From Simplicispira suum (GTDB lineage Bacteria > Pseudomonadota > Gammaproteobacteria > Burkholderiales > Burkholderiaceae_C), in the NCBI RefSeq assembly GCF_003008595.1, contig NZ_CP027669.1, forward strand, positions 310,001 to 374,000: 64,000 nt of DNA, in the 5' to 3' direction. The translations under genes were made by a program, and so were the position numbers. This document shows, one piece after another, positions 43,907 to 51,949 of this stretch. The notes beneath the pieces were generated by a model, which saw only the letters and a list, made by a program, of their open reading frames with translations, was not told the DNA's origin and did not search any database. Position 1 is the stretch's first letter, and the number at the start of each line of letters is the position of its first letter.

Positions 43907-45023
43907 TATTGATCCGGCCCTGTGAAGTATTAAGCCGCGTAGCGAACTCGGCGATCCTGGAAGTAGCCAATAACCCGTTCCGGGTTTTGCTCCAGCATCG
44001 CCATATGATCGTTCGCGGCCTCGCGTAACTTGGCCTTGGTTCTGACCGGTACGCGCTTGCCCATCTCTTGCTTCAAATCCGCATTGAGCCGCTCTTCTGG
44101 GTTGAGCTGTGGGCTGTAGCTGGGCAGGTAGAACAGCTCAATTTGGTCTTTGTGTTCGGCCACCCAAGCCTTCACCAGCTTGCTGTGATGCACACGCAAA
44201 TTGTCCAGAATCAGAAAGACTTTTTTACCTGCATCCTTGATCAAGGCTTGCAGGAATTCAATGAGCTTGTCGGCGTCAAACGCCTCGTCAATGATCATCC
44301 AGCGCGTCTTGCCCTGGTTGGTCACAGTTGCAATCATGGAGAGCTTGTGGCGGGTGCCGCCAATAGCCATGGTCACTGGCGTTTTGCCTGTCGGCGCATA
44401 GCTTCTGCCGCGCACATCCGTGTGGACCAAAGCGGTCTCATCGCCCCAGTGAATTTCGGCCCCTTCAGCTCTGGCGCGCTGCTCGATGCCGGGGTACTCG
44501 CCCTCCAACCAAGCCTGGACTGCGGCAGGGCTTTGCTCGTACGCACGCTTGATTGGTTTTTGCGGTGTGAAGCCCCAGCGGGTGAGGTACTTGCCGACAC
44601 TACGAACCTGTAGTTTCATGCCAAATTCTTGTTCGATCAATTGGCCCACGGCCGCTCGGCTCCACAGGTGAAAGTCCATCTTGAGTTGCTCGGGACGCTT
44701 GTCGATGATCATTCTTTGAATCGTCTCTTCTTGCGTTTGACTGAGGACCCGGCCATCGCCTGGGCTACGCCCGCGCAAGGCGGGCCGAATAGCGCTCCAG
44801 CCGCCGGCTTCAAAGAGGTCAATCGCGGCGCGCACCGGCGGGTAGCTCAACCCTGTCATCGCCACGATTTGCATGATCTTGATGCCTTTCTTGTGCAGCC
44901 GCACGACTTGCTTGCGGCGCTCGTGAAGTTGCTCCAGTGTTTGCTTTCTTGCGTTTTCTTTTTCCATGGGCTTCTGACCATCAAACGCACATAAAATTCA
45001 TACTTTATTGGGCCTTATCTATA
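43907..45023 (-). mobile_element. Complete IS630-family insertion sequence
   Basis: The 1117-bp element has imperfect ~27-bp terminal inverted repeats. The left end reads TATTGATCCGGCCCTGTGAA, the complemented right end TATAGATAAGGCCCAATAAA. Both outer ends are TA, the target of this family (TA at 43907-43908 and 45022-45023). It carries a single intact transposase gene. The insertion lies inside the family A repeat: the flanking GGCCACAAGGGCT and ACATCCACACGGGCC line up with continuous DNA in the second copy at ~53490-53525. Confidence 0.88.
43930..44967 (-). CDS. IS630-family transposase
   Basis: This 345-aa protein is intact. Residues ~15-110 hold the paired helix-turn-helix domain (KKGIKIMQIVAMTGLSYPPV). 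The DDE catalytic domain has IHWGDETALVHTD (first Asp), VFLILDNLRVHHSKLVK (second Asp) and PSYSPQLNPEERLNADLK (Glu), the standard IS630/mariner arrangement. No frameshift or stop interrupts it, so the element may still move. The G+C content is clearly lower than that of the neighbouring genes. ATG 44967 starts it. Confidence 0.95.
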   Translation of the reverse strand: MEKENARKQTLEQLHERRKQVVRLHKKGIKIMQIVAMTGLSYPPVRAAIDLFEAGGWSAIRPALRGRSPGDGRVLSQTQEETIQRMIIDKRPEQLKMDFHLWSRAAVGQLIEQEFGMKLQVRSVGKYLTRWGFTPQKPIKRAYEQSPAAVQAWLEGEYPGIEQRARAEGAEIHWGDETALVHTDVRGRSYAPTGKTPVTMAIGGTRHKLSMIATVTNQGKTRWMIIDEAFDADKLIEFLQALIKDAGKKVFLILDNLRVHHSKLVKAWVAEHKDQIELFYLPSYSPQLNPEERLNADLKQEMGKRVPVRTKAKLREAANDHMAMLEQNPERVIGYFQDRRVRYAA

Positions 45024-45659
45024 GTACAACGGAAAGCCAAACATCCACACGGGCCATCGCTACTCTCGGCCTGCGGGGAGACAAGGTGGCCGATAGTGTG
45101 CGAATAGGCTCTTTCCAGGGCCGAGCGCAGCGATGGCCTGTGTGGGCTGCCCAGGCCCTTGTGGATGCGCCTGTGGGGGGGTGCTTGCGGGGTGGCATGC
45201 GCGCAGGTGCGCGCATGCTTTGTTGACTGGCTCGCCGTGGTTGTTCGAACGCAGCGGCACAGCAGCGAAGTGAGTTCCACGGCGCACCCCGCAAGTGCCC
45301 CGACGCAGGTTGCCCCGTAGCGCAGCGAAGCGGTTGCAGACAGCAGGGTGAGCCTTTTTTGGTAACTTTTTTCGGCATGAAAAAAGTTACTGCGCCGCCG
45401 GGCGCACATCCCGGCACCCGCCCTTTGCCACGAGGCGCGAACCCATCAAAGCCGCGCTTTCACTGGTGTCTATCGACTTTTCTAAGGCAGCTGGATCGTC
45501 AGGCCAGCTCGATTCAAAATTTCTCCCCACCGGCTCCGCGTAGGCGCGCGCCGACAGCGCCCAGCGTTGCCCTCTGCTGGCACACGGCATCCGCCGTCGG
45601 CACAGTGGAGCGCATGCGCATTCAACCCCATCCCCACGCACTGGCCACGCCCGCTCGCC

Positions 45660-46172
45660 ATGGATAGCGCCTGGAACCAGATTGGCGGCACCGTGGCCGC
45701 AGAGTTTTCCGACCTGACCGACCTCTCGGACGCCACGCGCATCGTTGTGCGCCTGCTGGTGGCGGGGATGCTCGGCGGTATTCTGGGCTGGGAGCGCGAG
45801 CATGCCGGCAAAGCGGCGGGCGTGCGCACCCACATGCTGGTGGCCATGGGCGCCGCACTGTTTGTACTGGTTTCGCAGCAGATGGGGATCGAAGCGCCGG
45901 ACATGAGCCGCGTCGTCCAGGGTATCGTTGCCGGCGTGGGGTTCCTGGGCGCGGGCACCATCCTCAAGGGCAGTGGGGAGGAAAAGGTCCATGGCCTGAC
46001 GACCGCTGCGGGCATCTGGCTCACTGCGGCCATCGGTACGGCGGCCGGCCTCGGCCTGGAAGCCACCGCCGTCCTCAGTGCCGTGCTTGCCTTTGCCGTC
46101 CTGGGCGCCCTGCCGCTGCTGCAGCGGGTGCTGACGCGGCGCACCGGCGCACCCCCAGATCACAGCCAGTAG
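45660..46172 (+). CDS. MgtC/SapB-family membrane protein
   Basis: This 170-aa inner-membrane protein has four or five helices and the MgtC signatures VVRLLVAGMLGGILGWERE, AAGVRTHMLVAMGAALFVLV, GVGFLGAGTI, GLTTAAGIWLTAAIG. MgtC proteins modulate F-type ATPase and growth at low magnesium in pathogens; in environmental species the role is open. It is shorter than Salmonella MgtC (231 aa) and lacks the C-terminal domain, as in the SapB subgroup. The ATG at 45660 is used. It begins ~150 bp after the family A element. Confidence 0.9.
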   Translation: MDSAWNQIGGTVAAEFSDLTDLSDATRIVVRLLVAGMLGGILGWEREHAGKAAGVRTHMLVAMGAALFVLVSQQMGIEAPDMSRVVQGIVAGVGFLGAGTILKGSGEEKVHGLTTAAGIWLTAAIGTAAGLGLEATAVLSAVLAFAVLGALPLLQRVLTRRTGAPPDHSQ

Positions 46173-46320
46173 CTTGCAGCGGCGTCGCTCCGCTTCACAC
46201 TTTGCATTGGCACGAGCGCTCGAACCGTGGCAACGACGTGCGCATGCCGTTTTTGCGCGCTCGTCCCACAAGGTCGGCGGTCCGGCCGGCTTCCAATAGG
46301 CTGTTACGGAGGATTTTTCC

Positions 46321-46539
46321 ATGACCCAGCAAGCCACCATCAGCGGCGAAGTGACCTACACCCCTGGCGACGGCGCGCCGATCACCATTCCGCGCGGCCC
46401 CGTCCACATTGACCGGAGCGAGGACAGCACCACGCTATCCTGGACGGCGGACAACGACGCCGCAGGCTCGGCCGCCATGCCGCGCGATGAATTCGAGCGC
46501 TACGTGAGCGAAGGAAAGATCACGCTGGAAAAGGCGTGA
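46321..46539 (+). CDS. Small hypothetical protein
   Basis: This 72-aa acidic protein, MTQQATISGEVTYTPGDGAP then ITIPRGPVHIDRSEDSTTLS, has a beta-rich first half and a helical end (PRDEFERYVSEGKITLEKA). It has a good GGAGG ribosome site and ATG at 46321, so it is likely real. I do not recognise the family. The stop is followed at once by a dispersed repeat and the DUF924 gene. Confidence 0.7.
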   Translation: MTQQATISGEVTYTPGDGAPITIPRGPVHIDRSEDSTTLSWTADNDAAGSAAMPRDEFERYVSEGKITLEKA

Positions 46540-46542
46540 ATG

Positions 46543-46596
46543 CTACTATTTTGATAGCTATTTACGCATACCCATAAAGCGCTGGAGGCCAATTTG
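46543..46596. repeat. AGCGCTT-type repeat providing the ribosome site of the DUF924 gene
   Basis: TTGATAGCTATTTACGCATA followed by CCCATAAAGCGCTGGAGG and CCAATTTGAC. The right tail of the repeat carries GGAGG (46584-46588), five bases before the TTG start of the next gene, so the repeat appears to supply its translation signal. Confidence 0.75.
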
Positions 46597-47147
46597 ACTG
46601 ATATTTTTGCCCCGCACGCACAAGACGTCCTCGATTTCTGGTTTGGCGAACTTTCTGCGCAGCAGCATTTCGCCAAAGACACGGCGCTGGACGCGCGCAT
46701 TGCCGGGCGTTTTGGCGCTTTGCTGCAATCGGCCGAACGCTGCGAACTGGCGCCCTGGCGCACCACGGCGGGCGGCTGGCGGAAATCATCGTGCTCGACC
46801 AGTTCTCGCGCAACATCCATCGGGACAGCGGTCGCGCCTTTGCCAATGACGCCCTGGCCCTTGCCCTGGCACAAGAGCTGGTGGCGGGTGCGCACGACGC
46901 CGCTCTGCCCGTCGCGCAGCGCGCATTCGCCTACCTTCCCTTCATGCACAGCGAATCGCTGGTCATCCACGCCCAGGCCTTGTTGCTGTTTGACCAGCCT
47001 GGACTGGAAGGCAACCTGCACTTTGAGCGACTGCACATGGAAACCCTGCAGCGCTTTGGCCGCTACCCCCACCGCAACGCCGCGCTGGGCCGGCAGTCAA
47101 CGCCCGAAGAAGAAGTCTTCTTGAAGCAACCCGGCTCGGGGTTCTAA
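46594..47147 (+). pseudogene. DUF924 family protein, interrupted by a frameshift
   Basis: The first part reads TDIFAPHAQDVLDFWFGELS ... ERCELAPWRTTAGG from a TTG start at 46594. The rest continues in another frame as RLAEIIVLDQFSRNIHRDSG ... and ends LGRQSTPEEEVFLKQPGSGF. Together they cover the whole DUF924 family (~185 aa). One base is missing (or two extra) at about 46772, inside a GC-rich run. Either the gene is inactive or this is a sequencing error. The two halves are otherwise free of stops. DUF924 has no assigned function. Confidence 0.85.
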
Positions 47148-47154
47148 CCCAATA

Positions 47155-48096
47155 TCAATCTGCCAGCGGGCGCGTGAGGTACACCGCCTCGCGCCCGACG
47201 ATGGGCTCGCGCGTGGGCATGAAGACGGTGCAGCCCTGGCAAGGCGAGCGAATTTCGCTGGCGCCATCGGTGGCAATCAGTTCGCCCTCATCGAAGGTCT
47301 CGAACCCTACCAAGGGGCGCACAAAGGCGAAAGCCGGCGTCTTCACCAAGAAAGTTTCCAGCAACTCAAAACGCCGCGCCGGCATGACGGTCGCGCCGGG
47401 CGCCGAGGCCTCAATCAACCCGAAGTGGGCCAGAAATCCCAGTGTCACCGCGATGGCCGTGTCGGCCGACGCCTGGTGAAAATGCTGGCCGCATTCGGCC
47501 ACCAGCGCCACGCCCGTGCCATCCGCTTCGCCATGGCGGCCGTGCTGGATCAGTGGCACGCCCGTGCCCAGCCCCTTGGGCATCACCAGATGCACCGCAG
47601 GCACGCCGATGGCGCGCGCCGCCTGGGCGTTGCGAGCAAACGCCGGATACACCCAGAACGGCTGCACGTCCTGGCTGGTGGAATGCAAATCCAGAATGTG
47701 GTCGGCCGCAGCCACCACCGGGCGAAGCGCCCTGGCACGCAACAGCTCGGGGCTCACGGCGGCGCCTTCGAGTTCGGCCACCGACCAGACGCGGTTCAGG
47801 TTGTGCACCAGCTGGCGGCTCTCGAAAGGCCGCTCGATGTCAAAGCTCTCGTAGGCCTGCACATTGGCAAAGCTGACCGTGAGCGTGCCAACCTGCGGCC
47901 GCACGCCGGTATCGAGCAAATGCAGCGCAGCCACCATGCCGCAGAACTCGTTGCCATGGGTCAGGGCATTGATAAGCACATGCGGTCCGGGCTTTCCGGA
48001 GTCCAGCCGGTGCACATAGTCCACCCCGGTATTGCCGGTGCGGTAGGCCGACAGATCGCGCGGCAGAACTTCGAAGTGGGGGAGGCTTTGGGTCAT
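47155..48096 (-). CDS. M14-type (AstE/AspA-like) deacylase
   Basis: This 313-aa cytoplasmic zinc hydrolase of the succinylglutamate desuccinylase/aspartoacylase family has INALTHGNEFCGMVAALHLL (HxxE zinc motif) and DHILDLHSTSQDVQPFW (third ligand). A substrate region VHNLNRVWS and a C-terminal beta-barrel half (RFELLETFLVKTP, FDEGELIAT) follow. The substrate is unknown. ATG 48096 overlaps the stop of the upstream DUF4892 gene (ATGA), so it is the last gene of a three-gene operon. Confidence 0.85.
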   Translation of the reverse strand: MTQSLPHFEVLPRDLSAYRTGNTGVDYVHRLDSGKPGPHVLINALTHGNEFCGMVAALHLLDTGVRPQVGTLTVSFANVQAYESFDIERPFESRQLVHNLNRVWSVAELEGAAVSPELLRARALRPVVAAADHILDLHSTSQDVQPFWVYPAFARNAQAARAIGVPAVHLVMPKGLGTGVPLIQHGRHGEADGTGVALVAECGQHFHQASADTAIAVTLGFLAHFGLIEASAPGATVMPARRFELLETFLVKTPAFAFVRPLVGFETFDEGELIATDGASEIRSPCQGCTVFMPTREPIVGREAVYLTRPLAD

Positions 48097-48641
48097 ACGG
48101 TATAGGTTGTCACGGAGTCGTTGGCGATGTTTATTGCGGCACCAGTTCGACTGGCCGAAGCGAGCGCCACTGCGACAGCTTCGGCGCTGCGCTTGGACAG
48201 CGCCATGAAATCCTTGCCGGCGCTGCTGAAACTGGCCAGAAGATGGGTCCACTGGCCTGCGGCGGCATCCTGCGTCGAGTCGTAGAGCGGCTTGAATCCA
48301 TGGCTTGTCAGCTCATTGACGTAGTTTCGGTACAACTCCAGCGAACGCGTATTGCCCGGCGCCTCGTACCAAAGACGCGTGAGCTTGCCTTCCAGCGCCA
48401 GGGGCGGTTTGACGTAGCGGCGGGCGCCCACGGCCAGATCAAACTCTTTGAACGTGGAAGTCTGAAACTCGATGGCGTCGAAATTGCGCGCGTCGTAGCC
48501 CACGATGCTGCTGCCCGCAAACCGCTTGAGCACCGGATGGTCTTTGGCACCGGCCAGGTCTTGCGCCGCAGCGCCGCCGGCCATCAGCAGGCACAAGCCC
48601 GCAAGCGCCAACCATGGGCGCAGAAATCGAGTGAGGGGCAT
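48093..48641 (-). CDS. DUF4892-type exported protein, short paralog
   Basis: This ~182-aa exported protein has the signal peptide MPLTRFLRPWLALAGLCLLM, cleaved near AAAQD. The body (DLAGAKDHPVLKRFAGSSIV, RRYVKPPLALEGKLTRLWYE, YVNELTSHGFKPLYDSTQDA) is the same fold as the first 190 residues of the OmpA-type gene upstream. It lacks the C-terminal OmpA part. ATG 48641 has GGGAGATCC just upstream. It is coupled to the deacylase gene. The two paralogs probably arose by tandem duplication. Confidence 0.82.
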   Translation of the reverse strand: MPLTRFLRPWLALAGLCLLMAGGAAAQDLAGAKDHPVLKRFAGSSIVGYDARNFDAIEFQTSTFKEFDLAVGARRYVKPPLALEGKLTRLWYEAPGNTRSLELYRNYVNELTSHGFKPLYDSTQDAAAGQWTHLLASFSSAGKDFMALSKRSAEAVAVALASASRTGAAINIANDSVTTYTV

Positions 48642-48761
48642 AGGATCTCCCAACGGGCTGAAGGTCGAAGAAGCGCAAAGGCGCAATGTACGCCCGGAGA
48701 CGGATTAAAAACTCCTGGATCCGAAGGCATACCGTCCCACCGCGATATTTGTCACTCCCAG

Positions 48762-49805
48762 TCAATGCCGCACCAGCTCCACGCGCCGGTTGCGCGCGCG
48801 CCCGGCGCTGCTTTGGTTGTCGGCCCAGGGCGCCAAGGGCCCTACCCCATGCGCGCTGAGTCGCCCTGGCGCCACGCCGAAATCGCGCACCAGCGCGTCT
48901 ACCACGGCCTGGGCGCGCTCACGCGAGAGTTCGAGGTTGCCTTCAAGCTCGCCCGATGCGTCGGTATGCCCCACCACATAGAGCCGCACATCCGGCTGGG
49001 CCTGGAGGTATTGCGCCACGCCAGCGAGCACCGGGCGGGCGCCTTGCTCGAATTCGGCGCTGCCTGAGACAAAGTGCACGCCGCTGAGTTGGACATGTCC
49101 AGTCACTGAGAGCGCGTGCGTCAGTGCGTCGTCGGTGTGCGCGGCGACAACCGCCGGTGCACGCACCGCCGGGGTTTCCCGCAGCACGCGCGCTTCGACG
49201 ATGTCGATGGCGATGTAGGCCCCCTGGCGCGCCTTGGCGCCGTCGTCGGCCTTGGGCCAATCCACGGCCACCAGGCGCACCGTGGTGTTGTCTTGCTGAA
49301 AGGTGCCAGTGCGCAGGCTGGCCGGGCGTGCGGCCGAAAAAATCTGCGGCGAGCGGTTGTTGGCAATGGCATCGCGTTTGCCCGGTGCAAAGCTGGCAAG
49401 AAAATTCACCCACTTGCCGGCAGCGGCCCCGCTGTCCTGCGCCGAGTCGTACAGCGTCTTGAAGCCCTGCGCCGCCAATGCCCGCACCTGGCTTTCATAC
49501 AACTGTGATGCGGTGGCTTTCCCAGGCACTTCGTACCACAGGCGCGTGACGCGGCCATCGAGCGTCAGCGGTTGCTCTGCGTACTGGCGCCGGCCTGTTT
49601 CCAGATTGAAACCCGTATAGCTCGACGCCTGAAAGTCAATGCTGCCTTGCGCTGCCTGGGCATAACCCACCAGCGTGCTGCCTGCGGGGCGATGGATCAG
49701 CGGATGGTCACGCCCCCCCGCCACGTCTTGCGCAGATGCAGGCGTGAGCAGCGACAGCGCCAAGACCAACAACAACGACCAGCGCGCGAAAAGACCTGTG
49801 CGCAT
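48762..49805 (-). CDS. DUF4892-OmpA outer-membrane protein
   Basis: This ~347-aa exported protein has a signal peptide (SLLLVLALSLLTPASAQ), then a DUF4892 domain (~20-190: RDHPLIHRPAGSTLVGY, RRQYAEQPLTLDGRVTRLWY). The C-terminal OmpA domain binds peptidoglycan (VHFVSGSAEFEQGARPVLAG, VVGHTDASGELEGNLELSRE, RAQAVVDALV, RRVELV). It presumably anchors the outer membrane. The start is ATG 49805 after AAAGGTGG. It heads an operon with the short DUF4892 paralog and the deacylase. Confidence 0.9.
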   Translation of the reverse strand: MRTGLFARWSLLLVLALSLLTPASAQDVAGGRDHPLIHRPAGSTLVGYAQAAQGSIDFQASSYTGFNLETGRRQYAEQPLTLDGRVTRLWYEVPGKATASQLYESQVRALAAQGFKTLYDSAQDSGAAAGKWVNFLASFAPGKRDAIANNRSPQIFSAARPASLRTGTFQQDNTTVRLVAVDWPKADDGAKARQGAYIAIDIVEARVLRETPAVRAPAVVAAHTDDALTHALSVTGHVQLSGVHFVSGSAEFEQGARPVLAGVAQYLQAQPDVRLYVVGHTDASGELEGNLELSRERAQAVVDALVRDFGVAPGRLSAHGVGPLAPWADNQSSAGRARNRRVELVRH

Positions 49806-49901
49806 GCATTCCACCTTTTGACGAGAATTCAAAGAAAAAAACATAGAGTGCGCAGCGGCGGAAATCGTTCGGCCGTACTTTTTCCCGTCACTGGGCCGAT
49901 C

Positions 49902-50861
49902 TCACGCAGCCCCGCGCTGCGCTGCGTCGCCGGCTCGCCCCTTGCGTCCCTTGCGTGCAGCCTTCCTGGCTTCGCGCTCGGCGTCGGCCAGCAGGCCGGC
50001 AGCCCGCCAGGCTTCAAACTCGTGCGGCGTCTCCAGCGTGATGCGGCCGAGCACGGCGCTGCGGAAATCGGTCAGCACGATTTCTGACGCCTTTTGCAGG
50101 TTGACGCGCCCGCCACTCATCACCGCGCCGCGCTTGCGGCCAATGGCGGCAAGCAGTTCGTCGTCGGGCATCCCGGCCACCGCCTCGGGCGCCAGATTCA
50201 GGCGGTAGCGCGCCTCCAGCAAGGGCGCGTAATGCACTTGCAGGCGGCGCAGCAGTTCCAGCGCCACCAGTTCCTCGTCGTAGGCGTTGCGGCCCACGGC
50301 GCCGCTGGCGGCCAGGTGGTAGCCGCTTTCGGGCGCGGCGATGCGCGGCCACAACATGCCGGGCGTGTCCCACAGGTAGAAGTCGTCCGCCAGGGTGATG
50401 CGCTGCTCCAGCTTGGTGATGCCCGCTTCGTCGCCGGTCTTGGCCTGGCGCTTGTTGGTCAGGGTGTTGATCAGCGTGGATTTGCCCACGTTGGGCACGC
50501 CGCAAATCAGCACCCGCATCGGCTTGGCCATGCCGCCGCGCTGGGGTGCCAGCAGGTGGCAGGCGTCGATCAGGCGGCGCGCGGGCGCAGGCTCGGAAGC
50601 GTCCAGCGCCACGGCCAGGGTGTCCTGCTGGGCGTTGTACCAATGCACCCACTGCGCCGTGCGCTCCGCATCGGCCACGTCCTGCTTGTTGAGTACCTTC
50701 AGCGTGGGCTTGTGGCCCGTGAGCTCGGCCAGCAGCGGGTTGGCGCTGGAGCCGGGCAGGCGCGCGTCAAGCACTTCAATCACGACGTCAATGTCCTTGA
50801 TGCGCTCGGTGATCGCCTTCTTCGTCAGGTGCATATGCCCTGGAAACCACTGAATCGCCAT
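49902..50861 (-). CDS. ylqF: Ribosome-biogenesis GTPase YlqF/RbgA
   Basis: This 319-aa circularly permuted GTPase assists large-subunit assembly. The G4 motif NKQD (LKVLNKQDVADAERT, ~residue 58) precedes G1 GVPNVGKSTLIN (~residue 122) and G3 DTPGML, the permuted order of the YlqF class. The N-terminal MAIQWFPGHMHLTKKAITER is diagnostic. A basic C-terminal tail (ARKAARKGRKGRAGD) probably contacts rRNA. The prenyltransferase gene ends 12 bp before its start, so they are likely co-transcribed. Confidence 0.95.
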   Translation of the reverse strand: MAIQWFPGHMHLTKKAITERIKDIDVVIEVLDARLPGSSANPLLAELTGHKPTLKVLNKQDVADAERTAQWVHWYNAQQDTLAVALDASEPAPARRLIDACHLLAPQRGGMAKPMRVLICGVPNVGKSTLINTLTNKRQAKTGDEAGITKLEQRITLADDFYLWDTPGMLWPRIAAPESGYHLAASGAVGRNAYDEELVALELLRRLQVHYAPLLEARYRLNLAPEAVAGMPDDELLAAIGRKRGAVMSGGRVNLQKASEIVLTDFRSAVLGRITLETPHEFEAWRAAGLLADAEREARKAARKGRKGRAGDAAQRGAA

Positions 50862-50873
50862 GTATTGCCCAGC

Positions 50874-51827
50874 TTAGAAATGAACGCCTTGCGCTCGCAC
50901 CATCCAGAAACCCCAGGTCATCCCCAGGCCATAAAGCGCCGCCGCTGCAATGCCCAAGACCAGCGCAGCGCGCAGCCGCGCGGGCTCGCTGGCGTGGCGC
51001 AGCAGCAGCGCGCCCGCCGCCAGCGACAACGGCGCTGCGGCCAGCGCGGCCAGCACAGGCCGGGGCAACAGAGCCGCAACCACCAGCGCAAGCACCCAGG
51101 CCTGTGCTGCCAAGGCCACCGCCAGATACAGCCAGGCCGCTCGCCGCAAGCCCAGGCGCACCGCCAGGGTGCGCTTGCCCACGCGCGCGTCGGCTGCGGC
51201 ATCGGGAAAGGCGTTGGCGAGCAGGATATTGCCAATCATCAGCCCATAGCCCAGCGCTGCAGCGGCGGGCAGCAGAAAAAATTGACCCCGCTGCACATAG
51301 TCGGCTCCCACCACCACCAAGGCCCAGGCCAGCGCCACCGTCCCCTCGCCCCAGCCGCGCTTCATCAGCGCCAGGGGCGGCAAGGAATAGGCCCAGCCCA
51401 GCAGCAGGCCCACAAGGCCAAGCACCAGCAAACCACCGCCGCTGTGCGCGGCAAGCCAGATGCCACCCGGCACCACCACGGCGACCAGCGCCAGCGAAAA
51501 ACGGCGCATGTCGGCAGCCGCCACCGCGCCGCGCTGCACCAGGCGCGAGCCCCCGGTGAAGGGATACAGGCCGGCGCGGTTGGCAGCGTCCGCCCCATTG
51601 AGCGCGTCTGCGTAGTCGTTTTGCATGTTGGCAGAGGCATGGGCCAGCAGCGCCAGCGCCCAGGTCGCCAGCGCACGCGGCCACGACAGCCCGCCGCCGC
51701 TGGCGACGGCCGTGGCCATGCCGAGCGCGCAGCCGATGGCGGTGATGACGAGAAAACCGGGCCGGGTCATGGCCAGGCAGACGGTCCAGGGAATCGGCGA
51801 CGGGGAAACTTGGCGCAATGCAGGCAC
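50874..51827 (-). CDS. UbiA-family prenyltransferase (MenA-like)
   Basis: This 317-aa inner-membrane protein has eight or nine helices. The first prenyl-diphosphate motif is NMQNDYADALNGAD and the second DAAADARVGKRTLAVRLG, the Asp-rich pair that binds Mg-diphosphate. The architecture resembles MenA, but Comamonadaceae use ubiquinone, so the acceptor may differ and the product is not assignable. The start is ATG 51827. It lies upstream of ylqF on the same strand and is divergent from ubiM. Confidence 0.85.
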   Translation of the reverse strand: MPALRQVSPSPIPWTVCLAMTRPGFLVITAIGCALGMATAVASGGGLSWPRALATWALALLAHASANMQNDYADALNGADAANRAGLYPFTGGSRLVQRGAVAAADMRRFSLALVAVVVPGGIWLAAHSGGGLLVLGLVGLLLGWAYSLPPLALMKRGWGEGTVALAWALVVVGADYVQRGQFFLLPAAAALGYGLMIGNILLANAFPDAAADARVGKRTLAVRLGLRRAAWLYLAVALAAQAWVLALVVAALLPRPVLAALAAAPLSLAAGALLLRHASEPARLRAALVLGIAAAALYGLGMTWGFWMVRAQGVHF

Positions 51828-51949
51828 GGGAATGTGGGGGTAACCCTGAGCTTAACCTTGGGTTTGCGATACGCTCGCCGACAAAGCACATTCGCCCCAT
51901 TGGCCCTTGTGATTGTGCGCCGAACACTTAAAAGTTAGGGTTGCGTTCC

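Larger units (their letters stand above)
43599..45505. repeat. Element with terminal inverted repeats (family A), copy 1, split by an IS630
   Basis: Ends are inverted repeats: GTAGTTGCCTCAGAAAA at 43610 against the complement of TTCTAAGGCAGCTGGATCG at 45479. Inside these lies a perfect ~30-bp pair starting GCGCGGCTTTGATGGGTTCG (43650) and found inverted at ~45432-45463. Internal hairpins: GCATCTTTTCTTTG with its complement (43710-43743), GCATGCGCGC with its complement (45197-45220), and GTAACTTTTTT with its complement (45361-45390). Without the IS the element is ~0.79 kb. The second copy lies at 53223-53954. No convincing protein is encoded; the open frames are shadows. Confidence 0.85.

Noticed and set aside
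45005..45409. 134-codon frame in the family A element, similar to a frame at 53423-53908
   Set aside because: The likeness comes from the DNA repeat itself; the start sites and ends differ, the hairpins cause the reading, and no ribosome site is present.
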